Of a stretch of DNA of 64,000 nucleotides, positions 43,467 through 52,153 are shown piece by piece. Positions within the stretch are counted from its first letter, which is position 1. Every line of letters begins with the position of its first letter. The DNA comes from JBCBKU01 sp038521345 (GTDB lineage: Bacteria > Pseudomonadota > Alphaproteobacteria > Rhodobacterales > Rhodobacteraceae). The translations under genes were made by a program, and so were the position numbers. The notes below the pieces were generated by a model. It was not told the origin of the DNA. It saw nothing but the letters and a program-made list of their open reading frames with translations, and did no database searches. The stretch is from contig JBCBKU010000013.1 in assembly GCA_038521345.1 (NCBI GenBank), positions 22,002 to 86,001 of the forward strand, given 5' to 3'.

Positions 43467-44336
43467 AATCGACAGGGTCAGGCCTGCGATGCCAAGTAAT
43501 TCACGGGGCATTACCCGTTCCCGGAAGAACAGCGTGGCCGCCGCCAGCGAAAGGACCAGTTCGATCTGGCCGACCGCGAAGACATATGCGGCGCGTTCCA
43601 GTGTGAAGGCCCAGAACCAGAAGAAGCTGGCCACGACGGACAGGGCACCGGCGAAGGCTGCAATACGCCACGCGGCGAAAACGCGGACCAGATCGGCTGG
43701 TGTCCGCACGGCCATCCAAAGCGAGAGGCCGAGTGTCTGCCCCACCGAAACCACGGCAAGGGTCAGGCCGGCCCGCAGCACCGGATCATCCGACAGAACC
43801 TCTAGGGTTGCTCCGCGGTACGCCACGGCCGAAACAGCAAAGAACACGCCGGACAGGATCCCGAGTCCCGCCGCACGGTTCAGGATGCGTGCCCAAAAGC
43901 GTCCTTGTCCTTCGGGCGGATCCGAAAGCAGCAGGACTGCCAGAAACCCGATGGCCAACGCAGCGGCCCCGGGTCCGGAAATCCGGTCACCAAGGACCAG
44001 AAACCCGGCCAAGGCCGTCAGAATGACCTCGGTCTTCTTCAACGTGATGCCAACGGCAAAGTTCCGATGGGCAAAAACCGCAACCACACAGATCGTGGCA
44101 AGGATCTGGGCGGCGCCTCCGGCGAAGGCATTTATCCAGAACGCCGGCTGAAGCGACGGCAGCACGCCCCCTGAATAGAGCGCCAGACCCAGGACCGCGA
44201 GCGGAGCCGCGTAAAGGAAGCGCGCCAGAGTTGCACCGACGGCCCCGAGGCCGACTGAGGCAAGGTGCTTTTGCACCATGAAGCGCAATGTCTGAACGAA
44301 TGCAGCCGCGACAGCGAGCCAGACCCAGAGTTCCAT
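43443..44336 (-). CDS. EamA/DMT family transporter
   Basis: 297-aa membrane protein with about ten hydrophobic helices in two EamA repeats. Visible features include the repeat-1 segment KKTEVILTALAGFLVLGDRISG and the terminal FFRERVMPRELLGIAGLTLS, a hallmark of the drug/metabolite transporter fold. It is likely a metabolite exporter or importer of unknown substrate. The last codons overlap the NUDIX gene on the opposite strand. Confidence 0.92.
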   Translation of the reverse strand: MELWVWLAVAAAFVQTLRFMVQKHLASVGLGAVGATLARFLYAAPLAVLGLALYSGGVLPSLQPAFWINAFAGGAAQILATICVVAVFAHRNFAVGITLKKTEVILTALAGFLVLGDRISGPGAAALAIGFLAVLLLSDPPEGQGRFWARILNRAAGLGILSGVFFAVSAVAYRGATLEVLSDDPVLRAGLTLAVVSVGQTLGLSLWMAVRTPADLVRVFAAWRIAAFAGALSVVASFFWFWAFTLERAAYVFAVGQIELVLSLAAATLFFRERVMPRELLGIAGLTLSILGVVIWG

Positions 44337-44368
44337 CCGCGTCCCATGCCACGGGACGGGTCACACCG

Positions 44369-45271
44369 CTAGCGCGGCTTGCCGGGATAAAGCGGATGCG
44401 CGACGGGGTCCTTCGCCGCGAACAGGTGTTTCCGGAACACGTCGGCATAGGAGGCATAGCGATACCCGCCGTTGACGTTCAGATAGCGGGCTCGGTCCGC
44501 CAGATATCGTCCCGGGAGCCGATACCACGGCTCTGCCGGATGCATGTGATGGACGACGTGGAAGTTGTTGTTCAGAAACAAGAGCGCCAACCAGCCCCGG
44601 TCTTCGATAATCACCGTTCTGCCTGGCACACGCTCGTGGGCCTGATGTTCAAGGAACGTGCGGATCTTGAGAAGCGCAATACCCCCATAGATGGCAAGCC
44701 CATAGGCCCACCAGGGCATGCTACCGAAAACCACCAAAAACGTAACGACTGATCCAGCCTGTGGAATATGCCAAAGCCAGGCATTCAGAACCTCGGGCGC
44801 ACCTTCGCGGATGCGGCGCCAATCCTGTGCAAGAAATGCGACCTGGCTGACAGCGGGGCCGATGACCATGCGTCCCGCCAGCGTATTGTTCACCTGCAGG
44901 ACTAGGCGCACCGGGGCCGGCAGTGTCGCCCAGACCACGGGATCAAGGTAGTTCGATTCCGGATCATCGTAGGGATCTGTCAGGTCGGAATCCCGATGAT
45001 GCGCCATGTGCAGATCACGGAACCGTCCGAGCGGGATGACAAGCGTCAGAGTGGGAAAGACCAGCGCGGCGTTGGCGCGTGCATCTCGGAAAGGATGGCC
45101 GTGGACAATTTCATGCGTCAATGAAGAGTGAAACGCGATAGCGAGGGCGGCAAGGCAGGTCGCCGGCAGGATCGCTGTTTCGGCAAGTCCGACAACCGCG
45201 CCGACCCACAATGTGTAACATGCTGCCAAGAGCCCGATCGTGGGCCACTCGGCATGGCGAAGCATCCCCAT
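44369..45271 (-). CDS. Membrane fatty acid desaturase family protein
   Basis: 300-aa diiron membrane oxidase. Three histidine boxes are present: HEIVHGH (about 55-61), HMAHH (about 90-94) and HVVHH (about 240-244), with hydrophobic segments between. It probably introduces a double bond, or hydroxylates, a lipid acyl chain or related substrate. The ATG at 45271 is chosen over the longer frame to 45367 because the extension is unconserved and basic. It is divergent from an XRE-type regulator across a 147-bp region holding a candidate operator. Confidence 0.9.
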   Translation of the reverse strand: MGMLRHAEWPTIGLLAACYTLWVGAVVGLAETAILPATCLAALAIAFHSSLTHEIVHGHPFRDARANAALVFPTLTLVIPLGRFRDLHMAHHRDSDLTDPYDDPESNYLDPVVWATLPAPVRLVLQVNNTLAGRMVIGPAVSQVAFLAQDWRRIREGAPEVLNAWLWHIPQAGSVVTFLVVFGSMPWWAYGLAIYGGIALLKIRTFLEHQAHERVPGRTVIIEDRGWLALLFLNNNFHVVHHMHPAEPWYRLPGRYLADRARYLNVNGGYRYASYADVFRKHLFAAKDPVAHPLYPGKPR

Positions 45272-45324
45272 GAATTCCCGCAGTTTTCTTGAGTGTAATC
45301 CGGAGATGATCCTGCCACTTGCGG

Positions 45325-45355
45325 TGTTGCGGCTCCATTTGGTATGTACGCAACA
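45325..45355. promoter_or_regulatory. Inverted repeat between desaturase and XRE regulator
   Basis: TGTTGCG (45325-45331) and CGCAACA (45349-45355) form a perfect 7-bp dyad with a 17-bp spacer in the short gap between divergent genes. It is a candidate operator for the adjacent XRE regulator. Confidence 0.5.
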
Positions 45356-45418
45356 TTTCCACCACAAGCTTGAATTTTCTCAACACTCGTGACGAAAACC
45401 GACAAGAGAAGCCGAGCG

Positions 45419-46246
45419 ATGCTGTTTCGCGAGCGGCTGAGTGCCGCGATGGCGCTGCGAACTGCCAACCAAAGCGCCTTGGCCAGAGCTATCGGCGTTG
45501 ATCGGTCGACCATCTCCCAATTGTTGGCCGGAGGAGCGACACGCCTACCGAATGCTCAGATCGTGGCCGAATGCGCAGCGGAACTCGGCGTATCCGCCGA
45601 CTGGCTTCTTGGCCTCTCGAACCGGCCCGAACAGGCCGATGCCCTTCTGGCCGCGTCCATCGAGATGTCGCCTGCCGAACGGGCCCACGTGGATGAACAG
45701 ATCTATCATTGGCACCAAGAAGCGCAGGGCTATAAAATCCGCCATGTCCCCTCGAACCTGCCGGATCTATTGAAGACCGAGGACTTCCTCCGCTGGGAGT
45801 ACCGGATCCATCTCGGCCGAACATCGGACGAGGCAGTCGCCGCTGCCCATGACCGGCTCGACGTCTTACGGAGGTCCGGCACGGACTACGAGGTGGCCAT
45901 GCCGTTGTTCGAGCTGGCAAGTTTCATCGGACGGACCGGCTATTACGAAGGACTGCCGGAAGACGTACGCAATGAGCAAGTGGCGCGCATCAAGGACCTG
46001 CACGACCAGCTTTATCCTTCGTTGCGGGTCTTCGTTTTTGACGCACGAGAACTCTATTCGGCGCCCATCACCGTGTTCGGACCACTGCTCGCCGTGATCT
46101 ACCTCGGACAAAACTACATGTGCTTCCGCGACACCGAGCGCGTGACCGCATTGTCCCGGCATTTCGACCGGCTGGTCCGAGAGGCACGAATCTCAGCCCG
46201 CGACTTACCTGTCCATTTGGACGAGCTACTGGAAACCCTCGGCTAG
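45419..46246 (+). CDS. XRE family transcriptional regulator
   Basis: 275 aa from the ATG at 45419 (AAGAGAAG upstream); a GTG at 45389 would add 10 residues but has no ribosome-binding site. The N-terminal HTH_3 domain reads ALARAIGVDRSTISQLL (about 19-35), followed by SADWLLGLSNRP. The C-terminal 180 residues are not recognised and may bind an effector; they contain LYSAPITVFGPLLAVIYLGQ. It is divergent from the desaturase gene and may regulate membrane lipid modification. Confidence 0.88.
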   Translation: MLFRERLSAAMALRTANQSALARAIGVDRSTISQLLAGGATRLPNAQIVAECAAELGVSADWLLGLSNRPEQADALLAASIEMSPAERAHVDEQIYHWHQEAQGYKIRHVPSNLPDLLKTEDFLRWEYRIHLGRTSDEAVAAAHDRLDVLRRSGTDYEVAMPLFELASFIGRTGYYEGLPEDVRNEQVARIKDLHDQLYPSLRVFVFDARELYSAPITVFGPLLAVIYLGQNYMCFRDTERVTALSRHFDRLVREARISARDLPVHLDELLETLG

Positions 46247-46776
46247 AATTGCGGGACGATTTCCAGTCGCGATACGTCATAGCCGTTGAATGCAAGTATC
46301 TCGACCGCAGCTGCCCAGCGATCCTGCGGTATCACCGGATCGCGGTTCAGGATCCAACCCGCCCGGCCCGACGGCACCCCAACAACGGCGGTACGGTACC
46401 CTTCGTCCACCCAAAGCACCCAATAAGGCGCGCGTACGAAAGGAACCGACGAAAAGCGCACCGAAAGCCGTCCGGGCCCGGTGACCTCGGCCGAGCCTTC
46501 GACGCGCCGCTCGGGGCCGTCGAGAGAACCTTCGCGACAGGTGTTCACTACACCGATCGACCCGTCGTCCTGCAGTGTGTATTCCGCAACGGTTCCGACA
46601 CAGCCCTCCTCGAAAGGGACCGGGAACCGCGCTATTTCGTACCACTGCCCGGCATAGCGTTCCGGATCAAACAACGCGATCGAGGAAATGGGGGCGTCGG
46701 TGTCGCGATAGACCTCGGTCGGGATCGCGGCGCAGCCAACAAGTGTCAGAAAAGCCGCAAAGATCAGTCGATGCAT
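46243..46776 (-). CDS. Lipocalin family lipoprotein (Blc-like)
   Basis: 177-aa lipoprotein. The lipobox LVGC (Cys15) follows a short signal, and the lipocalin motif YAGQWYEIARFPVPFE lies near residues 41-56. Cys pairs (about 59 and 79) could form the usual disulfide, and the C-terminal DRWAAAVEILAFNGYD matches Blc. It probably binds or stores lipids at the outer membrane. The gene overlaps the upstream Cys-rich lipoprotein gene by 13 bp. Confidence 0.92.
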   Translation of the reverse strand: MHRLIFAAFLTLVGCAAIPTEVYRDTDAPISSIALFDPERYAGQWYEIARFPVPFEEGCVGTVAEYTLQDDGSIGVVNTCREGSLDGPERRVEGSAEVTGPGRLSVRFSSVPFVRAPYWVLWVDEGYRTAVVGVPSGRAGWILNRDPVIPQDRWAAAVEILAFNGYDVSRLEIVPQF

Positions 46777-47114
46777 AGGCGCGCCGTGCCTCCGAGGGAT
46801 GTAAGGATGTCGTGGCAGCCGAAAATCGGCGTGATGGGCGAGCAGGTGCGAGACCGTGCAAAGCATAGCCCGGTGCAATCGTTCTGACTGGAACAGGGCT
46901 GGTTTGCGTCAGGTGTCTCTCGGTAGCAGACGTTCGCCCCTGCGAGACTGCCGGTTCCCCAGCGCCCGCCCTCGGCCTCGCACGCGGCCTGCGACCGTGT
47001 GGCCAAATCGGGGTCGAATGTCCCCGCCTTCAGATCAGTGGACGTCGTGTCCGTGCCTTCCACCGGAAGACAGGCCGCAAGCACGAGGGTCAACAAGAGC
47101 AAGGCAATCCGCAT
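46764..47114 (-). CDS. Cysteine-rich lipoprotein of unknown function
   Basis: 116-aa protein from the ATG at 47114. Lipobox LAAC (Cys15) is followed by a soluble region with eight further Cys (for example CEAEGGRWG, CYRET, CSSQNDCTGLCF, CSPITPIFGC), suggesting four disulfides. It lies 32 bp after the aldo/keto reductase gene and overlaps the lipocalin gene by 13 bp. No family recognised. Periplasmic, probably outer-membrane anchored. Confidence 0.75.
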   Translation of the reverse strand: MRIALLLLTLVLAACLPVEGTDTTSTDLKAGTFDPDLATRSQAACEAEGGRWGTGSLAGANVCYRETPDANQPCSSQNDCTGLCFARSRTCSPITPIFGCHDILTSLGGTARLCID

Positions 47115-47146
47115 AGGCAGACCAAGACCTGCTTCATTTCCCTGGG

Positions 47147-48193
47147 TCAATAGGGCATCGGATGCGCCCGATGGGTCGCGCTGATCTCCGCCAAGACTTC
47201 GTCGGACAAGGTGACGTCTACGCCGCTCAGGATCTTCTCAAGTTGGTCCATGTTGGTCGCCCCGAAAATCGGGATGATCGGAAATGGCCGCGTGAGCGTC
47301 CAGGCCAAAGCCATGTGCACCGGATCGATTCCGTGGCGCGCGGCAATGTCGAGATAGGCGTCAATCGCCACAAAGGCCCGCTCGGTGGCACGTCCGCCCA
47401 GATCGCCGCCGCCAACGCCCATCCGAGAGTCCGACGGGATTGCGCCGCCCTGATACTTGCCGCTTAGCATTCCGCAAGCCAGGGGCGACCATGCCAGAAG
47501 CGTCACGTCTTCATTTGCCGACATCTCGGCCATGTCAGTGTCGTAGATCCGGAACATGAGCGAATACTCGTTCTGAACCGTCGCGACCCTTGGACCGCCG
47601 GTCTGCTCGGCCGCCCGAAGCCACTCCATCGTGCCCCAGGTGCTTTCGTTCGACAGACCCCACGCGCGTATCTTGCCTTCCGCCACGCAGTCTTTCAGAG
47701 TGGTGCTTATCTCGGCCAGATTGTCTCGGACCGCAGTCGGATCCTGTTTCGATGGGTCGAAATTCCAGTTCTGGCGGAACTGGAATGAGCCTCGGTCCGG
47801 CCAATGAAGCTGATAGAGGTCGATGTAATCCGTTTGTAGCCGCCGCAACGACCCCTCCAGCGCCTCGCGAACTGTGGCCCCCGTGACCGGTTGGCCCTGC
47901 CGAACGAAGCGTTCGTTGTAGCCCGAACACTTGGTGGCGATGACCCAATCCTTGCGGCGACCGGTTTTGGCGTTCCAGTTGCCGATGATTTCTTCCGTGC
48001 GGCCAACGGTTTCGGCACGAACCGGGTTCACTGGATACATCTCTGCGGTATCCATGAAGTCGATGCCAGCATCGAGCGCGCGGTCGATCTGCGCGTGGCC
48101 GTCGGCCTCGGCGGTCTGCACGCCCCAGGTCATTGTGCCAAGGCAGTATTCGGAAACGTCTATGCCGGTCCGGCCGAGCGGTCGCTTTTTCAT
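47147..48193 (-). CDS. Aldo/keto reductase (Tas-like)
   Basis: 348-aa NADPH-dependent oxidoreductase of the AKR superfamily. The catalytic tetrad is visible: D in DFMDTAEMYP with Tyr five residues on, Lys in WVIATKCSG and His in LYQLHWPDRG. Length and the extra insert between the barrel strands resemble E. coli Tas. It is the first gene of a minus-strand cluster with two lipoproteins. It is divergent from imuA. Confidence 0.93.
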   Translation of the reverse strand: MKKRPLGRTGIDVSEYCLGTMTWGVQTAEADGHAQIDRALDAGIDFMDTAEMYPVNPVRAETVGRTEEIIGNWNAKTGRRKDWVIATKCSGYNERFVRQGQPVTGATVREALEGSLRRLQTDYIDLYQLHWPDRGSFQFRQNWNFDPSKQDPTAVRDNLAEISTTLKDCVAEGKIRAWGLSNESTWGTMEWLRAAEQTGGPRVATVQNEYSLMFRIYDTDMAEMSANEDVTLLAWSPLACGMLSGKYQGGAIPSDSRMGVGGGDLGGRATERAFVAIDAYLDIAARHGIDPVHMALAWTLTRPFPIIPIFGATNMDQLEKILSGVDVTLSDEVLAEISATHRAHPMPY

Positions 48194-48340
48194 GACGGGA
48201 TGTCCTTCGGATGGAGTTGTCCCTTCCTAACCGCCTCGTGGCCGTCCGCAACCCCGAGCGTCCCGGCCCCAAGAACCCTAGCCGCAGCCACGGGCTGTCT
48301 GACGAAAAATGAGGCACAACCGACATCGCAGAAGACTTGA

Positions 48341-48355
48341 GAACATATCAAGAAC
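48341..48355 (+). promoter_or_regulatory. LexA (SOS) box upstream of imuA
   Basis: GAACATATCAAGAAC matches the alphaproteobacterial LexA operator GAAC-N7-GAAC, 15 bp upstream of the imuA start codon. It lies between imuA and the divergent aldo/keto reductase gene; spacing suits repression of imuA. Confidence 0.88.
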
Positions 48356-48370
48356 ATTTATACTCGATCC

Positions 48371-49045
48371 ATGCATGCCGCACCGAACACACCCGCCCAT
48401 CTCTTGACCCGCGGATTGTCCCGCCGCCCGGATCCCGCGGGGCAGCGGTTTCTGGGGGAGCTGACGTTGGCGCGCGCGCGAGTACACGAAATCTGCGGCG
48501 GCGCACGTCGGACGTTGGCGCTTGCTCTGGCTGCCGAGATGGACGGGCCGGTCTTCTGGATTGCTCCGGCATGGGCACCGGAACGCCTGAACCCCACCAC
48601 CGCGCTCCACTTCATTGATCCTGGAAGACTGATCTTCCTGCGCCCGAAACGGGCCGAGGATCTGCTCTGGACGATGGAGGAATGCCTGCGGTCAGGTACC
48701 GTCCCCCTTGTGATTGCGGATATTCCCGGACTGCCGCGCCTGACCCCCGTCCGCCGCCTGCACCTGGCGGCCGAAACAGGGGCTACCGAGGGCAGCGTTC
48801 ATCCGCTCGGGGTGCTTCTGACGCCCGGAGATGGTGGGGCCGAAGGTGTGGAAAGCCGCTGGCACCTTGCCTTCGCCCATGAGGGCGACCGCGCCATGGG
48901 CTGGCGGCTTGAACGCCGCCGGGCACGGGCCGCACCGCCGGCGGCCTGGTCCGTACGGCCGGGCGCTCGGACACCGCTTGCGCTTGGCGGGCGGCTTGGC
49001 GCCGCCAGCACAGCGGATAACCCAAGCGTAACCTCTGCGGGGTAG
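48371..49045 (+). CDS. ImuA-like SOS mutagenesis protein (orphan)
   Basis: 224-aa protein. The block ELTLARARVHEICGGARRTL and the PRLTPVRRLHLAAETGA and GVLLTPGDGGAEGVESRWHL segments match ImuA of the imuA-imuB-dnaE2 translesion cassette. The P-loop-like RecA relationship is degenerate. A LexA box precedes it. Unlike the usual arrangement, no imuB (Y-family polymerase) or dnaE2 follows; the next gene is a serine hydrolase. It ends in a Pro/Ala/Gly-rich tail. The ribosome-binding site is weak. Confidence 0.78.
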   Translation: MHAAPNTPAHLLTRGLSRRPDPAGQRFLGELTLARARVHEICGGARRTLALALAAEMDGPVFWIAPAWAPERLNPTTALHFIDPGRLIFLRPKRAEDLLWTMEECLRSGTVPLVIADIPGLPRLTPVRRLHLAAETGATEGSVHPLGVLLTPGDGGAEGVESRWHLAFAHEGDRAMGWRLERRRARAAPPAAWSVRPGARTPLALGGRLGAASTADNPSVTSAG

Positions 49046-49098
49046 TGACCGGCCCACACATCTGCCGCAAAGCGGTCGTCGCCAAAAGGTGACACTCA

Positions 49099-49117
49099 AC
49101 GGGGGAAAATCCCCCGT
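49099..49117. repeat. G5/C5 hairpin after imuA
   Basis: ACGGGGGA and TCCCCCGT form an 8-bp perfect stem around an AAA loop, 54 bp past the imuA stop. No U-tract follows, so it is not a standard terminator. Confidence 0.5.
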
Positions 49118-49215
49118 CCCTGAAAAGGTCTAGATCAGACGCTACTGCGACCTGACACTGTCCTTTAACGGGTAACGTGTGTTTCCGAGTTCGAAGAGTC
49201 CAAGGGGGGACTTCG

Positions 49216-50277
49216 ATGACCACGATCCGGCGGATACTCTCCGCCATGGCGCTTTCGGCGTCAGTATTTTCTGTTGCGCTGCCTCTGCCGGCACACGCAA
49301 CCGGGCCACACCACGGCGCCAATCAGGCGCCCTCCACACCGCTGCCAGGACGGGCGATTGCACAAATCGACCAGGCATGGTCCAGCTGGACACGCAATCA
49401 CAACGTGCGCGCCAGCGCTATCGCAGTGGGTTATGACGGGGAACTGGTCTATTCTGCGGGCCGCCGCCGCGACCCGGCCACACCCTACCCCGTCGCATCA
49501 CTCTCCAAGGCCATTACAGCGGTCTGCACCGAGGCCGTCCTGGCCGAAATCGGTCATACCTTCGACGTCACGCTAGGGGACCTCGCCGAGTATCTTGCCC
49601 CACATCTCGCGATCCCGTCCCATGTCCGCAACTTGCGGGTCAGCGACCTGATCGCCCAGCGATCGGGGCTTGCCACCGACCCGACACAGGTCGCATTCGA
49701 CCGGCACTTGTATGATCGCGCGCCGCAACACCGGATCCACGCGGCGCAAGCCATCGCCCCGACGCGCGCCAAAGGGACACGCGGCGCCTACGCATACAAC
49801 AACGCCAACTACGCCGTGCTGGGCACACTGATCGAAGCCGTTTCCGGCCAGACCTATGCCGATGCTTGCCAGGCTCGTGTACTTGATCCCTCCGGCGTCC
49901 GTTCGGGCCATCTGAGCCGCGATTGGCAAGCGCTGTCCGGCGCGGCGGGCTGGGCGCTCTCGGCCGAGGATTACCTGCGCTTCGCGATGGCCGCTTTCTC
50001 TCCGCGCACCACCCGGGGTGCTCGCCCCTTCGCCCTGCCAAACGCGTCGATCGGCGACGGCGCGTATTACGGCATGGGCTTGGTGTTTCGCAAAGAAGCG
50101 CAGGGCACAACGTTCTGGCACAACGGCAAGCTCTGCGTGAACCGTGCCGGACACGATGCCGGTGCATACCTGATCAAACGTGGCCCTTGGACGATCGTTG
50201 TGAACTATGCCTTCTGCCCACGCCGGGGCGAGGATTGGGCCCTTGACCGGGCACTTTGGCCCATCATTGCACGTTGA
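49216..50277 (+). CDS. Exported serine hydrolase (beta-lactamase/penicillin-binding-like)
   Basis: 353-aa protein with a signal peptide ending near HATG (about residue 29). Catalytic motifs of the class C/AmpC-like fold: S95-x-x-K98 (SLSK), a Tyr-containing second motif in YAYNNANYAVLG, and the third motif HNG in FWHNGKLC. It could be an esterase, D-Ala carboxypeptidase or lactamase; the motifs do not separate these. The ATG at 49216 follows GGGGGGA. It ends 13 bp inside the convergent metR-like gene. Confidence 0.88.
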   Translation: MTTIRRILSAMALSASVFSVALPLPAHATGPHHGANQAPSTPLPGRAIAQIDQAWSSWTRNHNVRASAIAVGYDGELVYSAGRRRDPATPYPVASLSKAITAVCTEAVLAEIGHTFDVTLGDLAEYLAPHLAIPSHVRNLRVSDLIAQRSGLATDPTQVAFDRHLYDRAPQHRIHAAQAIAPTRAKGTRGAYAYNNANYAVLGTLIEAVSGQTYADACQARVLDPSGVRSGHLSRDWQALSGAAGWALSAEDYLRFAMAAFSPRTTRGARPFALPNASIGDGAYYGMGLVFRKEAQGTTFWHNGKLCVNRAGHDAGAYLIKRGPWTIVVNYAFCPRRGEDWALDRALWPIIAR

Positions 50278-51184
50278 TCTCGCCGCGCTGCAAAGTCAGC
50301 GGAATCGTTCGTGCAAGACGAAGAAGATGGGCCATGAACGGCTTCGACGTGTCGGCCGACCGGGTGGCTGCAAAAAGTCGTCGGGTGATGCCGGTCTCGG
50401 TCAACGGGCGGGTGATGTAATCCGAACTTAACCGGACTTCGCGAACCACCCAATCGGGCAGCACGGCCACCCCGCGGCCAGAGGCCACCAGCAACAGGAT
50501 CACCGCCGTCAGTTCCGCCTGCCGGACGGCCGCAGGCTCGATCTTCGCCGGGATCAAAAGCTGGCTGAACACGTCTAGTCGCCCACGCTCAACCGGATAT
50601 GTGATCAGGGTCTCTCCGCGAAAATCCTCGGCCGTAACCCAGGGTTTGGCCGCCAAAGGATGGTCAGCCGCAGCTACAAAGACGGGTTCGTAGTCGAACA
50701 GTGCGGTGAAATCGACGCCCGTGAGCGTCTCAGGGTCGGAAGAAACAACAAGATCAACCTCTTCTCGTTCCAGTGCGGGAAGCGCGTCAAAGGCGAGCCC
50801 TGGTCGAATGTCGATATCCACATCCGGCCATGCCGAGCGGAACGCATCAAGGACTGGAAACAGCCATTCGAAGCAGGCATGGCACTCGATGGCGATGTGA
50901 AGGCGCCCCGTCTTGCCACGCCGCAATCCGTCGAACTCGTCCTCAAGCGCTGCAATCTCTGGCAGGATGCGCTCGGCCGCGCGCAGGAGCCGCATTCCCG
51001 CCGCCGACAGTTTCAAGGGCTTCGAACGCCGCACGAACAACTCGACGCCCGCCTGCGCCTCGATCCCCTTGATCTGATGGCTAAGCGCTGACTGGGTGAT
51101 GTTCAGCTGGTCAGCCGCGCGGGCAAGTCCGCCCGAGGCATGGATCGCCTGAATCGTCCGCAAATGGCGCAGCTCAATATGCAT
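50264..51184 (-). CDS. metR: LysR family regulator, MetR-like
   Basis: 306-aa LysR regulator. The N-terminal HTH reads LARAADQLNITQSALSHQIK (about 20-39), followed by an effector domain containing VVVSSDPETL-like and VLPDWVVREV segments typical of MetR. It is divergent from metF, the classic MetR-metF arrangement; homocysteine would be the co-effector. Homology plus context support the name. Its coding end overlaps the serine hydrolase gene. Confidence 0.85.
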   Translation of the reverse strand: MHIELRHLRTIQAIHASGGLARAADQLNITQSALSHQIKGIEAQAGVELFVRRSKPLKLSAAGMRLLRAAERILPEIAALEDEFDGLRRGKTGRLHIAIECHACFEWLFPVLDAFRSAWPDVDIDIRPGLAFDALPALEREEVDLVVSSDPETLTGVDFTALFDYEPVFVAAADHPLAAKPWVTAEDFRGETLITYPVERGRLDVFSQLLIPAKIEPAAVRQAELTAVILLLVASGRGVAVLPDWVVREVRLSSDYITRPLTETGITRRLFAATRSADTSKPFMAHLLRLARTIPLTLQRGEINVQ

Positions 51185-51210
51185 CTGACTTCATTATAAT
51201 CCTGAGGAAG

Positions 51211-51225
51211 ATGAGTTTGTCTCAT
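51211..51225 (+). promoter_or_regulatory. Possible MetR operator between metR and metF
   Basis: ATGAG-TTTGT-CTCAT is a perfect 5-bp dyad with a 5-bp spacer, similar to MetR sites (TGAA-N5-TTCA). It lies 51 bp upstream of the metF ATG in the divergent gap. Confidence 0.55.
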
Positions 51226-51276
51226 AACCCAGACCATGGGACAAGCCCAGCATCCCAACTGCCGCCCGAGGTCCCG

Positions 51277-52143
51277 ATGTCCCGTCCCACCCTGTCATTC
51301 GAGTTCTTCCCTCCGAAGTCGCTCGAGGCATCGTTCCGCCTCTGGGACACGCTACACACACTGGCCCCCCTTGCGCCGTCGTTCGTATCGGTCACTTACG
51401 GCGCCGGCGGCACGACCCGGGACATCACCCATGAAGCCGTGACGACGATCACCTCGCACACCGGCCTTCGCGTCGCTGCGCATCTTACCTGCGTCGACGC
51501 AACGAAGGCCGAGACGCTCGAGATCGCGCACCGTTATGCCGAAGCGGGGATCACCGATATTGTTGCTCTCCGCGGTGACCCTCCGGGCGGGACGGGCCCG
51601 TTCGCACCCCATCCGGACGGTTTCGCCGACAGCGTTGAATTGATCGCCGCCCTGGCCGAGACCGGCCGTTTCCGCATCCATGTGGGCGCCTATCCCGACC
51701 CGCATCCCGAAGCCACAAATGCGGCACAAGGCGTCGATTGGCTGAAACGCAAGATTGACGCGGGCGCGACGGGCGCCATCACGCAGTTTTTTTTCGAAGC
51801 CGACACCTTTTTTCGGTTCCGCGATGCGGCCGCGGCGGCGGGAATCGATGCGCCGATCCTGCCGGGCATCCTGCCGATAGAATCGTGGGCCGGGACCCGC
51901 CGCTTCGCGATCCGGACCGGCGTGCCAATCCCGTCATGGCTCGACCGCGCGTTCGAGGCGGCGACCCGCGACGGCCGCGAGGACCTGCTGGCCACGGCCA
52001 TTGCAACCGAGTTGTGCTCGACCCTTCTCGACGGCGGTGTCCCTCATCTTCACTTTTACACGCTGAACCGCCCCGACCTGACGCGTGACGTGGCCCATGC
52101 CCTGGGTCTTGCACCGGACCCGGCCCTGCAAGACGTCGCCTGA
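51277..52143 (+). CDS. metF: Methylenetetrahydrofolate reductase
   Basis: 288-aa FAD enzyme reducing 5,10-methylene-THF to 5-methyl-THF for methionine synthesis. The N-terminal FEFFPPKS with catalytic Glu, the VSVTYGAGGTTRD strand and the ALRGDPPGG loop are diagnostic. The ATG at 51277 (GAGG upstream) is preferred to 51211. A T8 run (51787-51794) and a T6 run lie in the coding sequence, encoding FFF and FF. Confidence 0.95.
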   Translation: MSRPTLSFEFFPPKSLEASFRLWDTLHTLAPLAPSFVSVTYGAGGTTRDITHEAVTTITSHTGLRVAAHLTCVDATKAETLEIAHRYAEAGITDIVALRGDPPGGTGPFAPHPDGFADSVELIAALAETGRFRIHVGAYPDPHPEATNAAQGVDWLKRKIDAGATGAITQFFFEADTFFRFRDAAAAAGIDAPILPGILPIESWAGTRRFAIRTGVPIPSWLDRAFEAATRDGREDLLATAIATELCSTLLDGGVPHLHFYTLNRPDLTRDVAHALGLAPDPALQDVA

Positions 52144-52153
52144 GCCATTGCGG

